The notes under the pieces are model-generated. The model did no database searches and was not told the DNA's origin. It saw only the letters and a program-made list of their open reading frames with translations. A stretch of DNA of 64,000 bases, taken from Vescimonas sanitatis. Lineage in GTDB: Bacteria > Bacillota > Clostridia > Oscillospirales > Oscillospiraceae. Made by a program: the position numbers and the translations under genes. Location: NCBI RefSeq assembly GCF_049060325.1, contig NZ_JBMGPW010000010.1, positions 56,445 through 120,444 of the forward strand, in the 5' to 3' direction. Positions 41,518-48,478 of the stretch are shown one piece after another. Positions within the stretch are counted from its first letter, which is position 1, and the number at the start of each line of letters is the position of its first letter.

Positions 41518-41998
41518 CATCATCTGTTTTCTTTGGAAGAGGGATTTGCTCCTCCGCCAAATTTGTGATGTGGATTTTTCCCTTTCTCTTTCCAGTCCCA
41601 GCATACTCCAGCAGTTCTTTGGCATTGCTGGCGGGATGCCGCACATAGGCGATGAGAAAATCGCTGCGCTCCACCATGTATCGGTTTGCTCGGATGATGG
41701 CAAGCCGTTTGGGGACCGCTTCCAGATCCGGCGGATAGAACAGGGCGTCGAATGCCTCCGGCAGATCCACCTTTCTGTTGACCGGGTAATATGGGGTCAT
41801 CAGCATCAGTGTAATATCCGGGTGCGCTCGCTTGGCCTGTGACAGCGCCCGGATCACCAGACGGTCGAAGTTCCCATACTGTCCCACCACAAATTCAGCT
41901 ACGCCATATTCCGTGATATGGTGTTCTATGGTTTCAAGCAAGGCTGGGTACACCTGGTCCGGTGTCTCCCTATGCCCTATAAAGAAGCAGCTTCCCAT
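41510..41998 (-). CDS. SLOG/YpsA-like (DUF1273-type) nucleotide-binding-fold protein
   Basis: 162 aa from ATG 41998, with GAGGG nine bases upstream. GSCFFIGHRETPDQVYPALL is the SLOG opening; a HITEYGVAEFVVGQYGNFDR strand-loop leads on to LSQAKRAHPDITLMLMTPYY. SDFLIAYVRHPASNAKELLE resembles the later Rossmann-like segment. SLOG proteins bind nucleotide-derived ligands and occur in DprA, LOG and several defence systems. The gene has its own strong promoter and stands just upstream of the immunity array, so it might be a sensor or regulator for it; that is inference. Confidence 0.82.
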   Translation of the reverse strand: MGSCFFIGHRETPDQVYPALLETIEHHITEYGVAEFVVGQYGNFDRLVIRALSQAKRAHPDITLMLMTPYYPVNRKVDLPEAFDALFYPPDLEAVPKRLAIIRANRYMVERSDFLIAYVRHPASNAKELLEYAGTGKRKGKIHITNLAEEQIPLPKKTDDVI

Positions 41999-42081
41999 CT
42001 GACAGCCCTCATACACAGTCGCAGTCATATTTTATTGATTGTAATTCATAATAGAACTATAAAACCGACACCCATTTTAAT

Positions 42082-42110
42082 GATTATATCACCAATTATT
42101 CGTTGTGTGA
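42082..42110 (-). promoter_or_regulatory. Sigma-A promoter for the SLOG-like gene
   Basis: On the minus strand TTCACA (+ strand 42105-42110) and TATAAT (+ strand 42082-42087) are 17 bases apart, and the -10 is extended by TGA. This is close to consensus. The transcript would start near 42075 and read the SLOG gene; its stop overlaps the next extended -10 promoter. Confidence 0.8.
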
Positions 42111-42191
42111 AGCGAAAGTTGATGATTTAAGTGCGAACCCGTGACGCTCCCTTATATTAAAATAATAAGTAAAGATTGGAGGGAGAGGATC

Positions 42192-42515
42192 ATGGACGAT
42201 AACCGCCGCTATGAAGCATTTGTGCGGGACCGCATCACAGAGCTGCGGGAACAGAAGGGCGTTTCTGAGCATCGGATGAGCCTGGAGCTTGGAAAGAGCG
42301 GCTCCTACATCAGAAGCATCACCAATGGAATTTCTATGCCCTCTCTCCGGGAGCTGTTCAACATCATGGAATACTTTGATTTGACGCCAACTCTTTTCTT
42401 TGCCCCCATGGACGATCCGGATTCCCTGCGTGGGATCATAGGCAGGAAACTGCTTGCCCTGCCGGATGAGGACTTGGAGAAAGTAGTTGTTTTTCTGGAC
42501 TGGATCAAAAAATAG
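42192..42515 (+). CDS. XRE-family transcriptional regulator
   Basis: 107 aa from ATG 42192, preceded by GATTGGAGGGAGAGG. An HTH spans about residues 12-60: FVRDRITELREQKGVSEHRM, LGKSGSYIRSITNGISMPSL, then ELFNIMEYFDLTPTLFF. The C-terminus is an acidic helix. It is divergent from the SLOG gene with a 190-bp shared region and is followed by a terminator. It probably regulates one or both neighbours. I see no convincing -35/-10 pair for it. Confidence 0.88.
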   Translation: MDDNRRYEAFVRDRITELREQKGVSEHRMSLELGKSGSYIRSITNGISMPSLRELFNIMEYFDLTPTLFFAPMDDPDSLRGIIGRKLLALPDEDLEKVVVFLDWIKK

Positions 42516-42547
42516 ACGCTCCTGCTGGCGTTTGACATGAAAAATAT

Positions 42548-42599
42548 GCCGCTCAGTCAGTTTCTGATAGTTTCTGACATGGGCGGTTTCTTTTTTGCG
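42548..42599 (+). terminator. Terminator after the XRE gene
   Basis: CCGC...GTCAG pairs with CTGAC...GCGG across a loop holding a repeated TTTCTGA, and is followed on the plus strand by TTTCTTTTTT. It lies about 35 bases after the XRE stop. Confidence 0.6.
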
Positions 42600-42625
42600 C
42601 TCTTGGGGGAAAGAACTTCCGGCTA

Positions 42626-42654
42626 TTGAAATTTCAAGCTCTTTCCACTAAAAT
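42626..42654 (+). promoter_or_regulatory. Promoter for the DUF4317 gene
   Basis: TTGAAA (42626-42631) and TAAAAT (42649-42654) are separated by 17 bases, 54 bases before the start at 42708. The -35 lies inside a perfect 12-base palindrome, TTGAAATTTCAA (42626-42637), a possible repressor site. Confidence 0.65.
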
Positions 42655-42707
42655 GGATTTCATCGTCTGTTATCAACCGTTCCGATTACAAAGCGAGGTA
42701 GGAAAAA

Positions 42708-43850
42708 ATGAACCAAAAAGAAATCAATGAGCTGCGGCGCCGTTTTCGCCCGGAAAAAAGCGCCATCAGCCGTGTTTATGGATGCTATGTCAACAGCAGT
42801 AAAGAGATCGTTTCCGATCTGGACGAATCCCTGGGCATGATGCCGCAGGAGGAGTCCGAGAAGTATTTGAGCCTTTTGAAGAAGGGACTGTCCGGTTCCC
42901 TGGGGAAAAACCTCATTGATATCGTATTCTCCACTCAGCAGGTAGTGGACAGTGAGGAACACCGCCTGCTCACCACACTGCGGGATTCCCAGCTTAAGGA
43001 CAACGAGGCCCGCCAGACCTTTTACCGCAAGGTAATTGACAGTCTGGACATGGGGGACAGCAGTTACCTGCTGCTCCTGACCTGTGACAGCTACGATGTT
43101 CCCCATCGGGGCAAGGATGATTCCCTGCAAGCGGATGCCTCGGATGAGGTGTTCACCTACATCGTCTGTGTTGTGTGCCCCATCAAGGAGGGCAAGGTAG
43201 AGTTGGGATATTTTCCAGGTGACAATGAATTCCACTGTGCTGCCGGGCAAACCGTCGCTCCTCCTGAGCTGGGTTTTCTGTTCCCGGCATTCGATGACCG
43301 GGCAGCAAATATCTATAACGCTCTCTTTTACAGCAGGAAGGCCAATGAAATTCACCAGGAGTTCATTGACGCGATCTTCCATGTGGAAGCGCCGATGTCT
43401 GCCGTTGAGCAGAAGGAAGCATTCCAGTCAGCTCTGAGCGATGCGTTTGACTGCAGTCTGGAAGTGATGCAGACTGTTCATGAACAGCTGCGTGAGAAAA
43501 TCAAGGAGCACAGGGAGAGCAGGAGTTCGGAACCTCTGGAGATGAGTGCCTCAGAAATAGGGCAAATCCTTCAAAGCTGCGGGATTGCGGATGAACAGGT
43601 GGCAGCATTCCAGGAAAACTGCGGCGAGCAGTTTGGTTCGGGGGTTGTCCTGAATCCGGCAAACCTGATCGACAGCAGCCGCTTTGAGATCAAGACACCT
43701 GAGATCACCATTTCTGCTGATCCAGAGTATAGTTACCTGGTGGAAACTCAAATTATCAACGGGCGCAAGTACCTCCTGATTCCCGCAGAAGATGGCGTGG
43801 AGGTCAACGGTTTTGCTGTCGGCATTACAGTTGCACAGAAAGACGATTAA
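42708..43850 (+). CDS. DUF4317-family protein
   Basis: 380 aa from ATG 42708 (GCGAGGTAGG upstream). The MNQKEINELRRRFRPEKSAI opening and the ISRVYGCYVNSSKEIVSDLD continuation are diagnostic of DUF4317. This cytoplasmic family is common in Clostridia, both in chromosomes and in conjugative elements, with no known biochemical role. A KYLLIPAEDGVEVNGFAVGI end is also typical. It has its own promoter on the plus strand and a terminator after it, making an isolated transcription unit inside an otherwise leftward element. Confidence 0.92.
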   Translation: MNQKEINELRRRFRPEKSAISRVYGCYVNSSKEIVSDLDESLGMMPQEESEKYLSLLKKGLSGSLGKNLIDIVFSTQQVVDSEEHRLLTTLRDSQLKDNEARQTFYRKVIDSLDMGDSSYLLLLTCDSYDVPHRGKDDSLQADASDEVFTYIVCVVCPIKEGKVELGYFPGDNEFHCAAGQTVAPPELGFLFPAFDDRAANIYNALFYSRKANEIHQEFIDAIFHVEAPMSAVEQKEAFQSALSDAFDCSLEVMQTVHEQLREKIKEHRESRSSEPLEMSASEIGQILQSCGIADEQVAAFQENCGEQFGSGVVLNPANLIDSSRFEIKTPEITISADPEYSYLVETQIINGRKYLLIPAEDGVEVNGFAVGITVAQKDD

Positions 43851-43994
43851 ATTTCAAAAGCCGGACACAACGCAAGGCGGTATAACCTATAAGGCCAGAT
43901 GTTGTTTGTTATTTTCTGTCTTAAATAAAATCCTTAGAGTGGGCGCTTCTGGTTGGTTCATCACGAACCGGGACTCGGTTCACATGATATGTAG

Positions 43995-44025
43995 ACCCTC
44001 CCCTTGGCGGGAGGGTTTGCTTTTT
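43995..44025 (+). terminator. Terminator after the DUF4317 gene
   Basis: ACCCTCCC (43995-44002) pairs with GGGAGGGT (44009-44016) and is followed by TTGCTTTTT on the plus strand. Upstream, overlapping inverted repeats GGTTC-ATCAC-GAACC and GAACCG-GGACT-CGGTTC (about 43954-43980) fill the rest of the 180-bp gap. Confidence 0.8.
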
Positions 44026-44030
44026 ACAGG

Positions 44031-44252
44031 CTATCTCACCAGACGGTTCCTTGCTTCCAGTGCTGATGCGCAGTCATGGCCTGTCAAATACTGTGCCGCA
44101 TCCAGCCATTCCCATTCGCTGCATGCACCTAAAGGGATCGCGGCAGTGAGCCTGTGCAGCTGTTCACTTTGCTGGGACAGCCGAAGATCAGAAAGAACTC
44201 CGCATCCCATTTGATAAGCCAAATAATCCAGTAGATCGATCTCAACCAGCAT
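44031..44252 (-). CDS. Unrecognised 73-aa protein at the end of the transfer operon
   Basis: ATG 44252 follows GGAGGTG by seven bases. The sequence is MLVEIDLLDYLAYQMGCGVL followed by SDLRLSQQSEQLHRLTAAIP and a helical ECSW-like middle. It is a short acidic helical protein that starts 12 bases after the HTH protein's stop. It is the last gene of the leftward transfer set. No family is recognised. Confidence 0.7.
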   Translation of the reverse strand: MLVEIDLLDYLAYQMGCGVLSDLRLSQQSEQLHRLTAAIPLGACSEWEWLDAAQYLTGHDCASALEARNRLVR

Positions 44253-44264
44253 TGGACACCTCCG

Positions 44265-44519
44265 TCATACCACATGATACAGATTGGAAGTAAGACTCCC
44301 ATTTTCCCGCCAGCGTGGGTCCTTTTGCAGCAGACCGGCCCTGCAGAGATCATCCAGTGCCCGCTTGACCGTAGAGCGGGAAAGCCCCAACTCCAGAGCA
44401 ATGGTTCTGATGGCCGGCCAGCAGCGTCCCTCGCTGTCTGCACGATCCTTGAGGTACATATAGACGCTCCTGGCTCTGTGGCTTAGATTGGAATTGTAGA
44501 TATTTCTAAAGCTGTTCAT
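44265..44519 (-). CDS. Small winged-HTH protein (replication-initiator-like)
   Basis: 84 aa from ATG 44519, with GGAGGGAAG upstream; a TTG six codons earlier overlaps the VirD4 gene. HRARSVYMYLKDRADSEGRC and WPAIRTIALELGLSRSTVKR give the winged HTH seen in short regulators and in the N-terminal parts of RepA/DnaD-like proteins of conjugative elements. It probably regulates the element or helps its replication. It overlaps the end of the coupling-protein gene region closely, so it is co-transcribed. Confidence 0.82.
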   Translation of the reverse strand: MNSFRNIYNSNLSHRARSVYMYLKDRADSEGRCWPAIRTIALELGLSRSTVKRALDDLCRAGLLQKDPRWRENGSLTSNLYHVV

Positions 44520-44533
44520 TCTGCTTCCCTCCG

Positions 44534-46348
44534 TCAAGGCCGAAATACCGTTTTGCGGAAATCCGGTGCGGCCTGAATTCCCTGAGCCATACCGCCAGCG
44601 GATGTGCCGCCTCCCTGCGGCTGCTCACTATCCATTACAATCGTCCCATAGTGGCGGCGGATGATGGACTCCTCCAACTCCTGCTTGTCAGCATAGGCAA
44701 CGAACCGCTGGGCCTTCTCCGGCACTTCATAGGGCTTGCCGAACCGGATGCCCCAGTCGAGGAACAGCCGCAGCTTGACCTTCATGGGGTGGACGCCGGT
44801 CTTGGCCACAATAAAGCTGCCCTTGGGCATGGACTTGAGTTCATCCGGGGTCATGAGGGGACGCTCCATCATCTGGAGGGACTGGCTGGGATCGTTTTTC
44901 CCGCGGGAGATACTGCCGCTCATCACCGTCCGGCTGCCCAAAGATTTGGACAGTTCCACCGCAGTCTGACTGGCCGGAGCGAAGCCGCCGTAAAGGTTGA
45001 CCTGACAGTTGTCCACGATGATCTCAGAGCCCTCTTTTCCATAGTTTTTCTGCAGCTGTCCCGTAATACTCTGGACGATAGGCACCAACATGAGTCCTCT
45101 GGACCGGGAGGCGGAAAACATCAGCTCCAGCGACTGGATGGGCGGGCATGTCCCAAGCTCATCTGCAAAGAAGACCACCCGGTTCTTGAGCCGCCCGCCG
45201 TTCTCGTCGGCCACGGTGAGGATCTCCCGGTACAGATTTTGGAGGATCAGGCTGACCATGAAATACTTGGTCTGATCCTCCTCGGGCAGTACGATAAAGA
45301 TGGCGGATTTCTCATTGCAAAACTTCTCCGCGTCAATGGCGGTGTCAAAGCAGAGGATCTGCTCCATCTCCGAGTCGAGGAAGGCGTTTAGGCGGGACAG
45401 TACCGTTGAGATCACGGAGGCCATGGCCTGCTCCGCCGTGTTGAGGGCGGACCCGGCAAACCAGCGGGCCTTATGATTAGGCGGGAGCTTTTCCAGCAGG
45501 AGCTGGAACTGATTCTTTCCCTTCACCCGGCTGGGGGCCAGCAGTTCCTGTACCAACTTGAACACCGACACGATGTGGCGCTTTTCAATGGGATTGCCGT
45601 CCGCGTCCTCGGTGGGCAGGTACTCGGCCACCAGCAGGAACATGGCAGTCAGAAGGCCCTCGGCGGAATCGTAGAAAAAAGCATTCTGCCCATACTGGGC
45701 GCTGTCGCCGCCGCTGGTGTTGATGAGGGTCTTGGCGAGGATCTTGGAGTATTTCTCTGCCTTGGCCTTTGCCGCCAGGTTTTTGGGGTCGGCTTTATAG
45801 ATATCCATGTACTTGTTGATCAGATGAAGCAGGTTGTTGCCGTCCGAGCGGGTGGGATTACGCAGATCCAACACGGCGATTTGGTATCCGTAGCAGTCCT
45901 TGGCAATACCGGCATAATTGCGGAACAGGTCGCCCTTGGTATCCGTGCAGAGGAAGGACATCCCGCTGGCGAGGGCATATTCGATGTTGGGGTACAAAAA
46001 GAACGCGGTCTTTCCGGCGCCGCTGGCGGCGGTGACCATGGCGTGGATGTCATCGGTGTCCACCAGAGCTGTAACATGGTCTTTGGGCCCTTCGCAGCCA
46101 AGGACAAGGCCCTGCTTTTCCGGCAGATGCTCTCCCTTGCGCCACAGCTCTGGTTCAAAAGGGACATGGGCATAGGTCTGCCGAATCTCCTGTTTGGTAG
46201 CCCAGCGAGCAGTACCGTGCTGGCCGTCGCCCACAGTCTTGGATTTGATCCCGTCAAGGGTATAGTAATGAGAGAGAAACGCGAGGCCGCCGATCACGAG
46301 AAACATGACAGCGCCTACCACGATAAGCGTTATAACTTGCGTTGGCAC
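44534..46348 (-). CDS. VirD4/TraG-type conjugative coupling ATPase
   Basis: The type IV coupling protein links the relaxase-DNA complex to the mating channel and pumps DNA. The 604-aa product has one N-terminal membrane helix (residues 5-27), a Walker A ASGAGKTA (108-115), a Walker B RVVFFADELGTCPP and the T4CP signature SLELMFSASRSRGLMLVPIV. It is of the CD1115/TraG type of Clostridia elements. The start is GTG at 46348 after AAGGAGG. It follows the DUF3991 gene in the transfer operon, with a small plus-strand gene between them. Confidence 0.95.
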   Translation of the reverse strand: MPTQVITLIVVGAVMFLVIGGLAFLSHYYTLDGIKSKTVGDGQHGTARWATKQEIRQTYAHVPFEPELWRKGEHLPEKQGLVLGCEGPKDHVTALVDTDDIHAMVTAASGAGKTAFFLYPNIEYALASGMSFLCTDTKGDLFRNYAGIAKDCYGYQIAVLDLRNPTRSDGNNLLHLINKYMDIYKADPKNLAAKAKAEKYSKILAKTLINTSGGDSAQYGQNAFFYDSAEGLLTAMFLLVAEYLPTEDADGNPIEKRHIVSVFKLVQELLAPSRVKGKNQFQLLLEKLPPNHKARWFAGSALNTAEQAMASVISTVLSRLNAFLDSEMEQILCFDTAIDAEKFCNEKSAIFIVLPEEDQTKYFMVSLILQNLYREILTVADENGGRLKNRVVFFADELGTCPPIQSLELMFSASRSRGLMLVPIVQSITGQLQKNYGKEGSEIIVDNCQVNLYGGFAPASQTAVELSKSLGSRTVMSGSISRGKNDPSQSLQMMERPLMTPDELKSMPKGSFIVAKTGVHPMKVKLRLFLDWGIRFGKPYEVPEKAQRFVAYADKQELEESIIRRHYGTIVMDSEQPQGGGTSAGGMAQGIQAAPDFRKTVFRP

Positions 46349-46414
46349 ATGATCCTCCTTTTGATATCTACGCCTTAATATCAGAAGGGGATGTTCAGTT
46401 TCCGCTTTGTCTGC

Positions 46415-46420
46415 TATAAT
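46415..46420 (+). promoter_or_regulatory. -10 element for the small plus-strand zinc-ribbon gene
   Basis: A perfect TATAAT lies 22 bases before the TTG start at 46443; the -35 region (TGTTCA, 17 bases upstream) is poor. Confidence 0.45.
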
Positions 46421-46442
46421 AAATTGGTATGAGGTGATTGCT

Positions 46443-46610
46443 TTGATTTGCGCATGTGACCATTGCTACTATCTGTTTGAGGCGCCGGAATTGCCGGAGC
46501 AATGCCCGGACTGTGGAAAGCAGGCAACCCGGCCAGCCAATAAGCAGGAGCGGGCAGAATATCTCAGCAGACAAACAAGCAGCCAGGAAGAAGCGGAGGA
46601 GTGGGACTGA
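46443..46610 (+). CDS. 55-aa rubredoxin-like zinc protein, TTG start
   Basis: The TTG at 46443 has GAGGTG seven bases upstream; an ATG-like longer frame to 46407 would cross the -10. The product (MICACDHCYYLFEAPELPEQ, then CPDCGKQATRPANKQERAEY) has CxxC at both ends of a 12-residue spacer, a rubredoxin-like knuckle. It lies on the opposite strand within the transfer operon between DUF3991 and VirD4. Small zinc proteins of this kind are common in Clostridia conjugative elements. Confidence 0.72.
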   Translation: MICACDHCYYLFEAPELPEQCPDCGKQATRPANKQERAEYLSRQTSSQEEAEEWD

Positions 46611-46625
46611 GCCATTCCTCCGCTT
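46591..46625 (+). terminator. Hairpin at the end of the small zinc gene
   Basis: AAGCGGAGGA (46591-46600) pairs with TCCTCCGCTT (46616-46625) over ten bases. The trailing TGCTGCTT is a weak U-tract, so termination may be partial. Confidence 0.4.
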
Positions 46626-46638
46626 TGCTGCTTCAGGC

Positions 46639-48084
46639 TTAGGCCATCACTGGCTCAGCTTCCCTCTGGGTCTTTTCCTCTTTCTGCCGCCGTTTGATCT
46701 CGTCGGCCTCGTACTTGACCGGCACCTTGGCACAGGAGATGGCCAGCTCCAGCCATGCGCTGGCCACCTCTTTTTTCTCTGCCTGGGTACGGATACCCCG
46801 GCAATTGTTCTTGGCCAATACGCTTTGGAATTGCATGGCGATCTCATCCGCCCGGTTCTTGAGGATACCCCGGTTCTGATGAGGCAGGATGTGGCTTTCT
46901 AAAAACCGGACGCCCTGCTCAGTGGTCAGCGCGGTACCCATCTGTTTGCACTCCCGCAGCACCACCGAGAGGGCCAGCGCCGCCATGGTTTCCATGCGCT
47001 CCATCGCCTGGTCAAAGCGTCCCCAATGGAGGTCGTTCCGGTACCGCAGGAGCAATCCGGGAAACTGGTAAACCGCCCGGTCCGGCTGAACTTCCTTGCA
47101 CCTGGCTCCGATTCGCCGGCAGACGAGCCCCGCCACCGCAAACTGCGGATGCTCCTCGGCGGGCTGGGCCTCCAGTCCATGCCGCGCTTTCAGATCCTCA
47201 TCCCAGTCTTTGTATTCGGATTGCAGCGGGGCAATTTGAGAATAGCCATGCTCTCGGAGAACTTCTGAGAGCCGGCCGACGGCCTCGATTCCGGCGGCAT
47301 CATGATCCAGGCAAAGGATGGCTTTCCGCAGATTTGGATTTTTCTCCAGCATCCACAGCATAGCATGTCCCGCCGTACCGCAGAGAGCCACATAGCTGTG
47401 CTGCTGCCAGCCGTCCGGGTACAGGGTGAGAAAGGCAAGCAGATCGATGGGGGCCTCGAATACATAGAGGCGGTCGCTGGTACCGACCCAGTGGAAACTG
47501 CACCGCGTATCACTGCCCTCTATGTTGCCCCGGTAGCTTTTGCCTTGGGTATAGAGCCCCCTCTTGTGGGCATGACGGGCAACGCCGCGTTCATCGAATC
47601 CGACGAACACGGCGTTGTGATACACCTTTGTCTGATCTATGGACAATTCCCGGCTCTCATAGATCAGTCCCTTCTGTGCGAAAGCGCTTAGTACCTCCCG
47701 GCTGATGTGCCTCTGCTGGAGCAGATAAGCATATACCCGCCGCATGGTCTGGTTTGAGGGAGGCAGGGCAAATTCCTTTGGCGGCTCTTTTTCTTTTTTC
47801 TCCGCCGGTACATACACCTCCCCCTGTTCACCGTTGAGCAGACGGGTCACTGCTTCAGGGTAAGTCAGGCCGTAGAAATTTTGGACAAAGGAGATTGCAT
47901 GGCCACCCCTCTCTGCAGCATGATCGTACCACTCATTCCCATGCACAGTAATACTGTGATCCGAGGTGAGGCGTTTGTCCTGGCCGGAGGAGATGAGTTT
48001 CTCTCCCTGCCGGCGCAGGAACTCCACCAGGTCAACGGAGTTGGCACGGAGTTTTTGGTCCTCTGTGAAGTGGATATATGGCAT
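46639..48084 (-). CDS. DUF3991/Toprim-domain protein of the transfer operon
   Basis: 481 aa from ATG 48084, with GAGGAGG upstream. The front (QKLRANSVDLVEFLRRQGEK, HGNEWYDHAAERGGHAISFV) is a CHC2-like zinc-finger remnant followed by DUF3991 (HISREVLSAFAQKGLIYESR, NAVFVGFDERGVARHAHKRG) and a Toprim core (LYVFEAPIDLLAFLTLYP, LCLDHDAAGIEAVGRL). Such proteins resemble primases and are typical of conjugative elements, probably acting in DNA processing or replication after transfer. Its leader holds a perfect 10-bp terminator hairpin. Confidence 0.88.
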   Translation of the reverse strand: MPYIHFTEDQKLRANSVDLVEFLRRQGEKLISSGQDKRLTSDHSITVHGNEWYDHAAERGGHAISFVQNFYGLTYPEAVTRLLNGEQGEVYVPAEKKEKEPPKEFALPPSNQTMRRVYAYLLQQRHISREVLSAFAQKGLIYESRELSIDQTKVYHNAVFVGFDERGVARHAHKRGLYTQGKSYRGNIEGSDTRCSFHWVGTSDRLYVFEAPIDLLAFLTLYPDGWQQHSYVALCGTAGHAMLWMLEKNPNLRKAILCLDHDAAGIEAVGRLSEVLREHGYSQIAPLQSEYKDWDEDLKARHGLEAQPAEEHPQFAVAGLVCRRIGARCKEVQPDRAVYQFPGLLLRYRNDLHWGRFDQAMERMETMAALALSVVLRECKQMGTALTTEQGVRFLESHILPHQNRGILKNRADEIAMQFQSVLAKNNCRGIRTQAEKKEVASAWLELAISCAKVPVKYEADEIKRRQKEEKTQREAEPVMA

Positions 48085-48106
48085 GCTACATCCCTCCTCA
48101 TCAAAA

Positions 48107-48129
48107 AGAGGCCGCAGTATGCGGCCTCT
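48107..48129 (-). terminator. Intrinsic terminator or attenuator just before the DUF3991 gene
   Basis: AGAGGCCGCA (48107-48116) pairs perfectly with TGCGGCCTCT (48120-48129) around GTA. Read leftward TTTTTGATGAGGAGG follows, so the T-tract runs straight into the gene's ribosome binding site. It would stop or attenuate transcription from the relaxase operon before DUF3991. Confidence 0.8.
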
Positions 48130-48209
48130 CAAATCTGTGTTAATTCATTCAGTTGGTTGGCATCTTTCGGAGCTCTTGGACTTGATCCCGACGCCCATAG
48201 ACCACAGCG

Positions 48210-48337
48210 GTAGTGTGACTGGAAAGGTGCCTGAAAGGGTAACTGAAAAAGAGAAAAAGATTTCAGAACTTCTTGTTGAAGCTCCAGAGGCTATTAATGG
48301 GAGTCCGCAGGTTCATACCTCATATGCCTCTCACTGA
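48210..48337 (+). pseudogene. Remnant of the C-terminus of an AlbA/RecG-like DNA-binding protein
   Basis: The plus-strand frame here reads VTGKVPERVTEKEKKISELL and then VEAPEAINGSPQVHTSYASH to a stop. The repeated VT-K/E-V-T-E-K-E-K-K-I-LL pattern recalls the wHTH tail of AlbA_2/RecG-like ATP-binding proteins. No upstream body of the gene is present. It would be a leftover of an older insertion in the gap between relaxase and DUF3991. Confidence 0.35.
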
Positions 48338-48465
48338 TTCCTTCCCTTGAGTTTCCGGTGGAACAGAACAGGTCTGCACGGGATTGGCTTTTGCCTTTTC
48401 AGCCCTTGAATGTCTTTTGGCTGCGCCAATAAAATCTGCTGTTTAAACTGCACTTTCTGTTTCAA
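48331..48465 (-). CDS. 44-aa basic protein after the relaxase gene, TTG start
   Basis: A TTG at 48465 has GGGAGG seven bases upstream and starts MKQKVQFKQQILLAQPKDIQ, continuing GLKRQKPIPCRPVLFHRKLK. The product is basic and short. It begins 14 bases after the relaxase stop, which suggests a co-transcribed accessory protein, perhaps DNA-binding. No family is recognised, and a chance frame cannot be excluded. Confidence 0.45.
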   Translation of the reverse strand: MKQKVQFKQQILLAQPKDIQGLKRQKPIPCRPVLFHRKLKGRNQ

Positions 48466-48478
48466 AAGATTACCTCCC

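Noticed and set aside
42660..43382. 240-codon minus-strand frame inside the DUF4317 gene
   Set aside because: DUF4317 on the plus strand is a sure match with promoter and terminator; the other frame is a shadow.
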